From the NCBI GenBank assembly GCA_016290295.1, contig JAEETJ010000004.1, forward strand, positions 74,546-138,545: a stretch of DNA of 64,000 nucleotides, in the 5' to 3' direction. The translations under genes and the position numbers were made by a program. Origin of the DNA: Bacteroidales bacterium (GTDB lineage: Bacteria > Bacteroidota > Bacteroidia > Bacteroidales > WCHB1-69). This document shows, in pieces, positions 8,678-17,614 of the stretch (its first letter is position 1; each line of letters begins with the position of its first letter). The notes under the pieces were generated by a model that did no database searches, was not told where the DNA came from, and was given only the letters and a program-made list of their open reading frames with translations.

Positions 8678-10231
8678 TTAATTCATCTCGATATCCCAAA
8701 CGATAATTTTGCGTTGGAGTATGGCTTGGCGACCATGGACAGCATCGCCTTGTATTGTTTCAGCCTTGGAACTTCCGTATGGCAATTCTTTAATAATCAG
8801 TTGTTTTTGTTCAATATAGCGTCTTAAAACCCCACCATTGTAGGCCTTTAACTCATTGAGCAATGAGACAATGCGGCGCTGCGACAAATGCCGGTTATAA
8901 TCGGAATTATGGAGAGAGCTGGCATAGCCTTCAATGCTCAAGGTAATACGTTGTCCCTGTGCCAAACGCTCCTCGACAAACGAAAGCAACTGCTGTACCT
9001 TTGAACGACAAGCCGCTAATGAATCATCGAAGAAACTTTCCAACCACTGTTTTTCCTCCGCATTGACCGCTGCAGCAAGATACTGTGCTTTCTGACGGCC
9101 ATACTCCATCTGCAAGGCAGCATATCGGGCTGTGGTTGTGTCTTTTAAGGTTTTAGGGTCGGGCTGGTCATTGTCGAAGTAAAGGTTGAGCGGGAAGAAA
9201 TCTTTAATGACCATGAGGACTGAATCTTGGCTGACTTCCAACGTGTCTTTTTCTTTTAACAAATTTTCCCAACGGTAAATATCATTACAGCAGGTATCTT
9301 CCCAATGCGTAGCGTCATAAGGCCGGTTGGACGACAAATATCCAGACTTACCATTCTGATTTACAGCAAAATAAATATCATTCTCCTCGGAATTAAGTGG
9401 AACACCCATATTTACTGGGGTCGTCCAACTGCACAAACCACCCTGACTGCGGAAGATGTCATAGCCTCCAATTCCAGGCCATTCGTCAGAACTGAAATAC
9501 AGCGTATTTGTGTGCACATCGTAAAAGGGGGTCACCTCATTACCCGCCGTATTGATGCCGTTACCCGCATTAATAGGAGTCTCATACTTTCCATTTTTAC
9601 AAATAGAAAACCAGATATCCATATCACCCTGGCCATTAGGGCGATTCGACACAAAATATAGTACCGCATAATCCTCCAATTCCGCCAGAAAAGGCTGGGT
9701 ACTGCTAAAATCCTTGCCATTGATGTCGCTGCCCAGCAATTCCGCTTTACCCCATTTACCCTTTTGCTTGTGACTTTCGTACAAATCACACACAAGTTCT
9801 TCATTTACAGTTCTGTAGCAACGAGAAAACACCATATAATCCTGGGCCTTGTTGAAACAGAAATTCGGATGATAATATTTCCCTTTATTAATCACCGAAG
9901 GTAAAGTTTTAACATTCAAATAGTTATCATCTTTATAATCAGCCTGATAAATCTTGCTGGACCAATGCGTATCGAAGAATAGTTCATTGTCATCATCCAC
10001 TTCCGAACGCATGGAGGAGAAGAAAAAGAGCGAATCGGAGAGCAAAAGCGGGTTGTATTCAGAGAAAGGGCTGTTGATATTGTCGGGAAGGCGGGTAATT
10101 GTGTAGGGCAAGTTGTGTTTTTTGATGCTATCCGCCAATGCTTTGCGTTCCGCCAACGACAGGCCATTCTGAGCCGACATCGTTCCGATGCAGAACACAC
10201 AGAGCAGAAGCGTGCAAACCAAAAATTTCAT
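8678..10231 (-). CDS. PD40 (WD40-like) and OmpA-domain envelope protein, T9SS-associated
   Basis: A 517-residue exported protein. The signal peptide is MKFLVCTLLLCVFCIGTMSAQ. PD40-type beta-propeller segments follow (LLSDSLFFFSSMRSE, VLYFVSNRPNGQGDMDIWF, TLYFSSDEWPGIGGYDIF, GYLSSNRP). The C-terminal OmpA-like domain has GYASSLHNSDYNRHLSQRRI, consistent with the NxxLSxxRA peptidoglycan-binding motif. Such PD40-OmpA proteins commonly follow porP/sprF genes and are thought to tether T9SS-related complexes to peptidoglycan; PorE/SprE-like roles are possible but no TPR block is seen. ATG 10231 was preferred over the track start because it opens the signal peptide. It lies downstream of the RarA-PorP fusion on the same strand. 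Confidence 0.85.
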   Translation of the reverse strand: MKFLVCTLLLCVFCIGTMSAQNGLSLAERKALADSIKKHNLPYTITRLPDNINSPFSEYNPLLLSDSLFFFSSMRSEVDDDNELFFDTHWSSKIYQADYKDDNYLNVKTLPSVINKGKYYHPNFCFNKAQDYMVFSRCYRTVNEELVCDLYESHKQKGKWGKAELLGSDINGKDFSSTQPFLAELEDYAVLYFVSNRPNGQGDMDIWFSICKNGKYETPINAGNGINTAGNEVTPFYDVHTNTLYFSSDEWPGIGGYDIFRSQGGLCSWTTPVNMGVPLNSEENDIYFAVNQNGKSGYLSSNRPYDATHWEDTCCNDIYRWENLLKEKDTLEVSQDSVLMVIKDFFPLNLYFDNDQPDPKTLKDTTTARYAALQMEYGRQKAQYLAAAVNAEEKQWLESFFDDSLAACRSKVQQLLSFVEERLAQGQRITLSIEGYASSLHNSDYNRHLSQRRIVSLLNELKAYNGGVLRRYIEQKQLIIKELPYGSSKAETIQGDAVHGRQAILQRKIIVWDIEMN

Positions 10232-10255
10232 CCGATAATACATCAATTTATACAA

Positions 10256-10347
10256 TTCACAATGCACAATGCACAATTCACAATCCCTATCCACTATCCC
10301 CTTATCTCTATCCCCCTGATCACTGACCACTGACCACTGGCCACTAC
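10256..10347. repeat. Low-complexity word repeats between the PD40-OmpA and PorP genes
   Basis: Two short arrays lie side by side: ACAATGCACAATGCACAATTC near 10260 (in CACAATG steps) and CTGACCACTGACCACTGGCC near 10322 (in TGACCAC steps). They fill most of the gap and run to the stop codon of the fusion gene. They look like slippage-grown intergenic words rather than a coding or structured element. Confidence 0.7.
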
Positions 10348-12620
10348 ATAATATCAAACGGACAAGGCTCCTTGCCCAGCTTAGTAATGCGTTTCCGCTT
10401 AAACACGTAATTCAAAGACAGTTCCAGTCCTCCACGGGCATGGTTAGCGGGAACCAAACTCGACAAAGTAATGTCGTAACTAAGCCCTAAGCGCAGCCGT
10501 TGCCACTCGAAAAAAAAATCCAAAATCAGTGCGTCATTCCATCGGTAAAAGGCACCTCCCCCGATGGAAAATACCACTGTATAACTGTTTTTCATCTGAA
10601 AATACTCCACATTGGTGCCGAAAACCACCTCGTAAAACTGCTTCTGCACCTCAGCATAAACCGCAGGCTGTAGGGCCACATCATCCACCACACGAATAGT
10701 GGAAAGAAAATAAGCATTAATATTGAGTGGCAGGCGTGTCGCACGGTCGTTGAAAGCCTGATTAGGCTGCGTTAAATGCTTGACATTCACGCCAATTGTA
10801 TAGCGGTCGGTCTTGTTGGGAGAGAAATTCCACAAGGCCCCTGCCCCACAATCAAAAAAAAAGACTTTCTCTTTACCAAAATTCTCTGACACAGGATTTT
10901 CAGAGCTGAAAATATTGTTCACAAACTGCTCATCGAAGGTCATAGCACTATAGTTGATGCTGCGCTGGATAAAGCCGAAATACATGCCTATGCCCAACTT
11001 ATGCCTACTTTTGCGGCCTATTGCCTTCATGTAGGACAGGCTCACGTAGGGCTGCACGCTATTATAGCGCGAGTCGCCCGTATAATCGCAGTTGACATTC
11101 ACACCAACGCTGAACTGCTGCCGATGTTGCTGGTCACGTATCACCGGCACATCGCCATAGACGCTGAAATGAACGTAAGGCTTTGTGACAGAGAGCCATT
11201 GTGTTTTCTGGTTGGCGCCGAAGCGAAATAAACCGTCATAGCAACCCGTCTGTGCCGGATTCAGCTCCAACGGTGCAGTATAGAATTGCGAATAGTGCAT
11301 ATCCTGGGCGAAACAGAAACGGAAGCTGAACAAGGAGATAAGTAACAGAATTATATACTTGTACTTGTCTTTCCAGCAATTTTTCAGATAGCGGCGCAAC
11401 TCATTCTCGCGGGTATTGTTACCTGGCTCATAAAATTTCTTTCCGCTAATAGCTTCCGGCAGGAACTCCAAGTCGGCAAAGTTACCTGCATATTCATGGG
11501 CATATTTGTAGCCATCATGATAGCCCAGCTCCTTCATCAGCTTGGTGGGTGCGTTGCGCAAATGCAAAGGTACGGGCAGATCGCCAGTCCTTTTTACCCA
11601 TGCAATCGCCTCATCAATAGCCATATAGGAGGCATTGCTCTTTGGCGAACAGGCCAGATATACAGCGGTTTGCGACAACACAATACGAGCTTCAGGCATG
11701 CCGATATGGTGCACCGCCTGAAAGCAATTGTTCGCCAGTAGCAAGGCATTGGGGTTGGCATTGCCAATATCCTCGGAGGCGAGGATGATCATACGGCGGG
11801 CGATAAACAGGGGATCTTCGCCAGCCACCAGCATACGCGCCATCCAATACACCGCCGCATTCGGGTCGCTGCCGCGCAACGACTTGATAAAAGCCGAAAT
11901 GATGTCGTAATGTTGTTCGCCTTTCTTATCGTAAATGGCCAGATTCTTCTGTATAACCCTTGTTACCAAGTCATTGGTAATCACCAGCAAGCCATCTGTA
12001 GGCGGTGTGGCCATTGTCACCAACTCGATGGCATTGATGAGTTTACGAGCATCGCCACCGGAATAGCGCATCAGTGCCTCCACCTCCTTAAAATCTATGC
12101 GGCAGGACAAGTGCTCCTCCAGATAGCTTTTCGCTGATTGGATAATCTTCTCTAAATGAGACTTCTCTAATGATTTCAGCGTATAAACCTGACAACGGGA
12201 CAACAACGGAGAGATAACCTCGAATGAAGGATTCTCGGTAGTGGCACCTATCAGGGTCACCACACCACGCTCCACAGCTCCCAGCAGAGAATCCTGCTGT
12301 GACTTGCTGAAGCGGTGGATTTCATCGATAAAAAGGATAGATTTCTTCTCGGATTTTTCCGCCTTATCCAAAATCTCACGAATATCTTTTACCCCGGAAC
12401 TGATGGCACTCAGCATATAGAAATCCGCACCAGTCACCTCGGCAATCAGCAGGGCCAGCGTAGTTTTGCCAACGCCTGGAGGACCCCACAAAATCATGGA
12501 GTAAATGGTGTCATTCTCCAACGCTTGCCGCAACACTCCACCAGGCCCCATCAGGTGTTCCTGCCCGATGTAAGCATCCAAGGTCTTAGGTCTCAATATT
12601 TCGGCAAGGGGCTGTTGCAT
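10344..12620 (-). CDS. In-frame fusion: RarA/MgsA-type AAA+ ATPase joined to PorP/SprF outer-membrane protein
   Basis: One uninterrupted 758-codon frame covers two normally separate proteins. Residues 1 to about 421 are a complete RarA: Walker A GPPGVGKTT (about 46), Walker B LFIDEIHRF (about 101), sensor GATTENPSF, and the C-terminal GKKFYEPGNN and WKDKY that normally end the protein. Residues about 422-439 (YIILLLISLFSFRFCFAQ) are a typical signal peptide. Residues 440-758 (DMHYSQFYTAPLELNPAQTG onward) are a full-length PorP/SprF beta-barrel. There is no stop, ATG, GTG or TTG at the junction near 11366. RarA acts at stalled forks in the cytoplasm; PorP/SprF acts in T9SS-related gliding or secretion at the outer membrane. 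The joint could be a real fusion, a micro-deletion or an assembly error. Confidence 0.85.
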   Translation of the reverse strand: MQQPLAEILRPKTLDAYIGQEHLMGPGGVLRQALENDTIYSMILWGPPGVGKTTLALLIAEVTGADFYMLSAISSGVKDIREILDKAEKSEKKSILFIDEIHRFSKSQQDSLLGAVERGVVTLIGATTENPSFEVISPLLSRCQVYTLKSLEKSHLEKIIQSAKSYLEEHLSCRIDFKEVEALMRYSGGDARKLINAIELVTMATPPTDGLLVITNDLVTRVIQKNLAIYDKKGEQHYDIISAFIKSLRGSDPNAAVYWMARMLVAGEDPLFIARRMIILASEDIGNANPNALLLANNCFQAVHHIGMPEARIVLSQTAVYLACSPKSNASYMAIDEAIAWVKRTGDLPVPLHLRNAPTKLMKELGYHDGYKYAHEYAGNFADLEFLPEAISGKKFYEPGNNTRENELRRYLKNCWKDKYKYIILLLISLFSFRFCFAQDMHYSQFYTAPLELNPAQTGCYDGLFRFGANQKTQWLSVTKPYVHFSVYGDVPVIRDQQHRQQFSVGVNVNCDYTGDSRYNSVQPYVSLSYMKAIGRKSRHKLGIGMYFGFIQRSINYSAMTFDEQFVNNIFSSENPVSENFGKEKVFFFDCGAGALWNFSPNKTDRYTIGVNVKHLTQPNQAFNDRATRLPLNINAYFLSTIRVVDDVALQPAVYAEVQKQFYEVVFGTNVEYFQMKNSYTVVFSIGGGAFYRWNDALILDFFFEWQRLRLGLSYDITLSSLVPANHARGGLELSLNYVFKRKRITKLGKEPCPFDIM

Positions 12621-12633
12621 TTTTTATTATTTA

Positions 12634-12728
12634 GAGGAGTGCTTTGCTGGGAGTCTGCATTCATGCAGAGGGGAGTTTCGGGCTGTGCCCTCAAGGGGAT
12701 TCTCGCGCTATGCGCTCGAGGGGAGTTT
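12634..12728. repeat. GGGGAGT variable-hairpin module A
   Basis: Four tandem units carry the GGAGT flank and a short palindromic centre: GC-TTT-GC, TGCAT-TC-ATGCA, GGGC-TGT-GCCC and GCGC-TAT-GCGC, each followed by a TCRA or similar spacer and the next GGGGAGT. The stems differ but stay paired. The module lies upstream of rarA and close to the PorV/PorQ stop. Confidence 0.8.
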
Positions 12729-12736
12729 AGCGAAAA

Positions 12737-13849
12737 TCAATTTTCTATATAAGTGACTTTTTTCTTTTTCAGTTTTGAGAATGAATTAATACCAATTCTT
12801 AAAGAGAAAATATGAGAATACAAGGCGATAGAGACATCGCCGATATCCGTAAAAGCGTAATCAATAGCGACAATATCCTTGATATTGAGGCCCACGCCCA
12901 GATTAATCTGGCAGGTCACCTTGGTTTTATTGTCGAAATCCGTCTCCTTCTGGAAATTGCCGATACCGGCACGCAAAGCTACAATTTTCTTGTAGGCGAA
13001 CTCCATTCCAAAATGCGGATTAAAGGTGAAATATTTGGTACTCAAGATATTATCTCTTCTTCCATCAAAAGTAAAATCCGTATTCAAGGCGAAAGTTGCG
13101 TTAAAGCCCTTTCCCAGTTCAACATATTTAGCGCCACCCATAATCAACTGGGGCACTGTCACTTCCAAAGAATTTTCTGGTATCTCGTTGCCCGTTTGCA
13201 GAAACACTTCCTTTACACGGTCGGTCAAGGTATAACTCCAAGCATTGAAAGTACCTGTACCATCTTGCAGCATTACTCCTACCTGCCATCCTTTATTCAC
13301 ATACTGCAGGCCAAAGTCCAATCCGAAGCCCCAAGCACCGGCAAAGTCACCGATACGACGACGGATGATTTTGGCGTTACCCCCCACAGACAAGCCCTTC
13401 ACTTGTTTGAAGTTATAGGCAAAACTCAGCAGGAAAGCATTGTCGGCAGCAGAGAAATAGGAGATGCGGTCATAATCGATATTGCCGTAATTATCAATCA
13501 GTTCAGTGGTATTCATAATATTATCCACTCCAAAGCGGATATAGCTGAAGGCCACGGTGAACGAAGAGTCGATTTTATATGCCGCGCCAGCATAATCATA
13601 TTTGGAGATACCCGCAAAATACTCGGCATGCATGGCGGACAGTTGCAGTTTCTGCTGCATTCTGCCCAAGCCTGCAGGGTTCCAGTAGGCAGCCGTCACA
13701 TCATCGGAAATGGCCACCATGGAATTGGAAAATGCCAAACCTCGCGCTCCGACACCCAATGAGAGAAATGCATTGCTGTACTTCGCCGTTTGTGCATAAC
13801 TTGCTACAAACAGCCCGAAAATCAACAACAAAGCAACTATTTTTCTCAT
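12737..13849 (-). CDS. PorV/PorQ family outer-membrane protein
   Basis: A 370-residue beta-barrel protein with signal peptide MRKIVALLLIFGLFVASYAQ. The opening of the mature part, FLSLGVGARGLAFSNSMVAI, and DVTAAYWNPAGLGRMQQ are hallmarks of the PorV/PorQ (FadL-like fold) family tied to type IX secretion. It probably sits in the outer membrane as a 14-stranded barrel that shuttles or docks T9SS cargo; which member (PorV, PorQ or the PorV2 group) cannot be settled from sequence alone. A TATCTTTG box at 13876-13883 lies 27 nt upstream. It ends 116 bp before the RarA-PorP gene on the same strand, with repeat module A between them. Confidence 0.82.
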   Translation of the reverse strand: MRKIVALLLIFGLFVASYAQTAKYSNAFLSLGVGARGLAFSNSMVAISDDVTAAYWNPAGLGRMQQKLQLSAMHAEYFAGISKYDYAGAAYKIDSSFTVAFSYIRFGVDNIMNTTELIDNYGNIDYDRISYFSAADNAFLLSFAYNFKQVKGLSVGGNAKIIRRRIGDFAGAWGFGLDFGLQYVNKGWQVGVMLQDGTGTFNAWSYTLTDRVKEVFLQTGNEIPENSLEVTVPQLIMGGAKYVELGKGFNATFALNTDFTFDGRRDNILSTKYFTFNPHFGMEFAYKKIVALRAGIGNFQKETDFDNKTKVTCQINLGVGLNIKDIVAIDYAFTDIGDVSIALYSHIFSLRIGINSFSKLKKKKVTYIEN

Positions 13850-13875
13850 CTGAAAATATTATCTCATATTAATTG

Positions 13876-13883
13876 CAAAGATA
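13876..13883 (-). promoter_or_regulatory. -7 box of the PorV/PorQ gene
   Basis: Minus-strand TATCTTTG. Upstream (13891-13930) is a copy of the AT-rich TTAGCAAATTAG repeat, which supplies TTTG words near the expected -33 position. Confidence 0.72.
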
Positions 13884-13890
13884 CGGAAAA

Positions 13891-13930
13891 TTTCAATTAG
13901 CAAAGTAGTTAATTAGCAAATGTGCAAATT
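13891..13930 (-). repeat. AT-rich word repeat, copy 2, upstream half of the PorV/PorQ promoter
   Basis: Words TTTGCTAATTAACTA and TTTGCTAATTGAAA (minus strand) run straight into the -7 box spacing. The same arrangement occurs at the enolase, TM1266 and GT2 promoters. Confidence 0.72.
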
Positions 13931-13980
13931 GTATAGCTTCTACAAGCAAAGTTGCATAAAACAGAGCGGCATAAATAGAC

Positions 13981-14010
13981 AAAAAAAGGCGGACACAAAA
14001 GTCCGCCTTT
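13981..14010 (-). terminator. Intrinsic terminator of enolase
   Basis: Stem arms AAAGGCGGAC and GTCCGCCTTT flank a 6-nt loop. On the minus strand the hairpin runs into a T-rich tail (TTTTTTT). It lies 35 bp past the enolase stop. Confidence 0.88.
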
Positions 14011-14044
14011 ACAATATCTTCGGTCAAAAATCGTCAATTTTCAA

Positions 14045-15352
<1,308 letters not shown>

Positions 15353-15377
15353 TTAAGTGTTTTAATTTTAAAGTTTG

Positions 15378-15385
15378 CAAAGATA
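15378..15385 (-). promoter_or_regulatory. -7 box of enolase, within a repeated promoter cassette
   Basis: Minus-strand TATCTTTG, 38 nt upstream of ATG. The box and the preceding 43 nt are identical to the GT2 promoter at 27246-27297; see findings. Confidence 0.82.
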
Positions 15386-15468
15386 CGATTTTTTTCAATT
15401 AGCAAATTAGTTAATTAGCAAATTAGTTAATTACCAATGAGACAATGTGCTAATCTGCCAATTATTTT

Positions 15469-15588
15469 GGGGAGTCTCACTGCGTTCGAGGGGAGTGACG
15501 CTATGAATGCGTCAATGGGGAGTCTCGCACTACGTGCTCGAGGGGAGTTTGGTTGTGCACCGCATGTCGGTCTTGCCCCCGCACGAAT
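15469..15588. repeat. GGGGAGT variable-hairpin module B with tail
   Basis: Three units: TCTC-ACTGCGT-TCGA, a longer stem GACGC-TATGAAT-GCGTC, and GCAC-TAC-GTGC. They are separated by GGGGAGT flanks. The tail TTTGGTTGTGCACCGCATG is related to the tail of module C on the other side of the ORF6N gene, in inverted orientation. Confidence 0.8.
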
Positions 15589-15709
15589 GAGATATAGAGG
15601 CTCCTGCACCTCACAGTTGCATAGGTTACTGTAGCTAAGACTAAGCACGATATATTTCTAAAAGGAACTTCGCGACTGAAAGAAGTGTAAAGGTTCCTGA
15701 AAGCTGCTA

Positions 15710-16681
15710 TTACAATAACCCCAATATGGTTTCAGGAGCAATATTCATCTCGGTGACTGCACAAAGACCAGCCCCCATGTCTTTTACGCTGGCACCGAGG
15801 AAATGGACTTTGTCGTCAATAATAAGAAAACGATCATGATGGCGGTAAGGAAGCTGAACGAACTCAATCGAGGGATATTGCTCGTTATGCTTTTTGAGGT
15901 CTGTAAGAAATTGCTCGCTATAGCGAGTATGGATGGTAGCCGTAACACCTTCGGCACGTTTGGTGAGCATACTTAGCACACGGTCATCTACGAAGTTATC
16001 GATCAGTATGATTCGGTTTTTGGCACTTCGAACCAGGTCTGAGACGTATGCCCATGCATCCCACACACAACCAGTAGGGAAGATTTGTTCGGAAAGCATC
16101 TTAGGCGAGTTCTGTTCCATTGTATCGAGAATGGCATCAATCTTTTCGTCGGTCTCGATTTGATGTTTCTCAAGGTGGGCAATACGCATCAAAATGCCTG
16201 CGTTTTGTGCAAGATATTTTCGCATTGCAACAAAAGCATCGATGATTCTGATACTAGTTTCAATGGCTCTATTGTTGGTTAGAACTGACGGTAGCATAGA
16301 CACACCATAGACAGTAAAAGCGTAAGGTGTCGTTGTAGAATGTTTCAAGGATTTGAACCGGTCACAATTTGTGACCAGTTCCGTCATTTCAACTTTCGTC
16401 AACTGAAATCTGTATCTCTCTGGAAATCGTCCAATGTTTCTTCTTACCTGCTGATTTAACTGCTTTGTTGTAACGTTATAAATCACAGCCAAGTCTCTGT
16501 CTATCAGTACTTGTGTTCCTCGAATTGTTAAAATGAGATTCTCTATTTCATATTGACTGGGGATGATTTCGTTATGCTCGAGGTGGTCACAATTTGCAAC
16601 CATCTCTACGTCTACGGACTGGTTGTGATTTGCGACTAATTCGATTGCACGTTGTTCTTTCTTGTCCTTTTTCTTTGCCAT
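15710..16681 (-). CDS. ORF6N domain protein with PLD-like C-terminal domain
   Basis: A 323-residue protein. Residues about 40-150 are an ORF6N domain (LILTIRGTQVLIDRDLAVIYNV, LNQQVRRNIGRFPERY, YAFTVYGVSMLPSVL). Residues about 210-323 resemble a phospholipase-D-like domain with LIDNFVDDRVLSML and HHDRFLIIDD, where the usual HxK is HxR, then FLGASVKDMG. ORF6N is a phage-associated putative DNA-binding module; the fused PLD-like region may be a nuclease or a binding domain. The track start at 16738 reads an improbable MLLFFRFQCC; ATG 16681 (MAKKKDKKEQ) is preferred. The gene is enclosed by inverted repeat modules at 15391-15600 and 17010-17220. It may therefore be cargo of a mobile or shuffled element; its function is unknown. 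Confidence 0.8.
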   Translation of the reverse strand: MAKKKDKKEQRAIELVANHNQSVDVEMVANCDHLEHNEIIPSQYEIENLILTIRGTQVLIDRDLAVIYNVTTKQLNQQVRRNIGRFPERYRFQLTKVEMTELVTNCDRFKSLKHSTTTPYAFTVYGVSMLPSVLTNNRAIETSIRIIDAFVAMRKYLAQNAGILMRIAHLEKHQIETDEKIDAILDTMEQNSPKMLSEQIFPTGCVWDAWAYVSDLVRSAKNRIILIDNFVDDRVLSMLTKRAEGVTATIHTRYSEQFLTDLKKHNEQYPSIEFVQLPYRHHDRFLIIDDKVHFLGASVKDMGAGLCAVTEMNIAPETILGLL

Positions 16682-16902
16682 AAGCACTCTGTTTCTATCC
16701 ACAAAATTACAACATTGGAAACGAAAAAACAATAGCAAAACACATGCTAATCACATAAAAATCAAAAGTTTAATAAATTGCACTTTCCATTCAAAAAATG
16801 GACAAAAATATGCGAAAAAGTGCAAAATGGAAGGAAGGATGTTATGGAATTGAACCTAAGGTGTAAGGGACAGTTCTGAATATTTGGAAGTATTTAGGTG
16901 GG

Positions 16903-16937
16903 TAATTTACGGTTGCCGTGATACGACAGACCTACAA
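16903..16937. repeat. TAATTTACGG variable-core repeat, copy 1
   Basis: Flanks TAATTTACGGTTGC and ACAGACCTACAA enclose the small palindrome CGT-GAT-ACG. The copy at 53029 has the same flanks but the core CAC-AAT-GTG, so the stem changes while pairing is kept. Confidence 0.65.
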
Positions 16938-16965
16938 GGTATTACAAGATATGCATATCTGATAC

Positions 16966-16984
16966 GGACGCATTCGATGCGTCC
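16966..16984. repeat. GGACGC hairpin repeat, copy 1
   Basis: Perfect 8-bp arms GGACGCAT and ATGCGTCC with a TCG loop, followed by CTACAT. A related hairpin is at 26233 with a changed top base pair. Confidence 0.7.
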
Positions 16985-17023
16985 CTACATTTGTTCCTTG
17001 AAAGATAGATTGCCTAATGCCAG

Positions 17024-17171
17024 GACACCGCGTGCGTAGGCCATGCCGACATGCGGTGTGCAACCATACTTCCCTCGAGGGCGTAGCACGAGACTCCCCT
17101 CGAACGAAGTGAGACTCCCCTTGAGCATGAAATGCGAAACTCCCCTTGAGTGCATCGCCCGAAACTCCCCC
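17024..17171. repeat. GGGGAGT variable-hairpin module C with tail, inverted orientation
   Basis: On the minus strand the units read GGGCGATGCAC (imperfect stem), GCAT-TTC-ATGC, AC-TTC-GT and GTGC-TAC-GCCC (one mismatch), each after GGGGAGTYTC and before TCRA. The tail (17024-17067) contains CACCGCATGTCGG on the minus strand, matching module B. Confidence 0.8.
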
Positions 17172-17174
17172 AAA

Positions 17175-17220
17175 ATAATTTGCACATTTGCCAATTAACT
17201 AATTTGCTAATTAAAAAATT
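17175..17220 (+). repeat. AT-rich word repeat, copy 4, upstream half of the TM1266 promoter
   Basis: TTGCCAATTAACTAATTTGC and TAATTAAAAAATT run into the TATCTTTG box at 17224. Similar to copies at 13891, 15386 and 27236. Confidence 0.7.
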
Positions 17221-17223
17221 GTG

Positions 17224-17231
17224 TATCTTTG
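17224..17231 (+). promoter_or_regulatory. -7 box of the TM1266-hydG operon
   Basis: TATCTTTG, 83 nt upstream of the first ATG. The leader is long for this genome and could carry regulation, but no clear structure was found. Confidence 0.72.
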
Positions 17232-17313
17232 CCACGCAAAACTGAGAAGCGGATTTATCTTCTTCAAAGTAAGCAGACTTATCAATAAACATCTAATCCA
17301 AAGGAAGTTACTA

Positions 17314-17574
17314 ATGGAAAAGAGAATAGGAACAGTCAGTATCCTGATTTCATACACCAGCGTTGTACCCGAAGTGAACCGGATTTTATCCGATTTTGGT
17401 GCTATGATTATCGCCCGCCAAGGCGTGCCCATGCACCAACACGGCTTCAACATCATTACTTTGATTATCGAAGGCACCACCGACGAGCTCAGCAGCCTCA
17501 CCGGCAAACTGGGACGTTTGCAGGGCGTGGAGGTGAAGTCGATGCTGGCGAAAACCAAGACAATTAACAGTTAA
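17314..17574 (+). CDS. TM1266-type iron-only hydrogenase system regulator
   Basis: An 86-residue small protein with the ferredoxin-like fold of the TM1266/NikR-C-terminal-like family: MEKRIGTVSILISYTSVVPE, then HQHGFNIITLIIEGTTDELSSLTGKLGRL. Family members are encoded beside [FeFe]-hydrogenase maturation genes and are named putative iron-only hydrogenase system regulators; a DNA-binding role has not been shown here. ATG 17314 was chosen because the track start at 17221 would lie on the promoter itself. hydG follows after 40 bp, so the two form an operon. Confidence 0.83.
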   Translation: MEKRIGTVSILISYTSVVPEVNRILSDFGAMIIARQGVPMHQHGFNIITLIIEGTTDELSSLTGKLGRLQGVEVKSMLAKTKTINS

Positions 17575-17614
17575 CAATTAATAATTATAAATTATAAACT
17601 ATAAATTGCAAGAT

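Larger units (their letters stand above)
16682..17313. other. 632-bp intergenic region with repeats, no gene accepted
   Basis: It contains AT-rich DNA (16682-16850), a TAATTTACGG-type palindromic repeat (16903-16937), a GGACGCAT-TCG-ATGCGTCC hairpin (16966-16984), the inverted tail and GGGGAGT module C (17024-17171), AT-rich repeat copy 4, and the TM1266 promoter. Short ORFs here simply read through repeats. Confidence 0.7.

Noticed and set aside
12812-13762. 316-codon plus-strand ORF opposite the PorV/PorQ gene
   Set aside because: No family signature or promoter. The minus-strand frame has a signal peptide and family motifs, so this is a shadow.
15427-15648. ORFs of 65-73 codons on both strands through repeat module B
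   Set aside because: The readings (GSLTAFEGS, LRARGEFGC) recur in other modules only because the DNA repeats. They read equally on both strands and lack start signals.
16985-17292. ORFs of 69 and 92 codons through module C (SRGVSLRSRGV)
   Set aside because: Same repeat-driven reading; similar strings appear at 26244 in front of the SDR. It is DNA repeat, not protein conservation.
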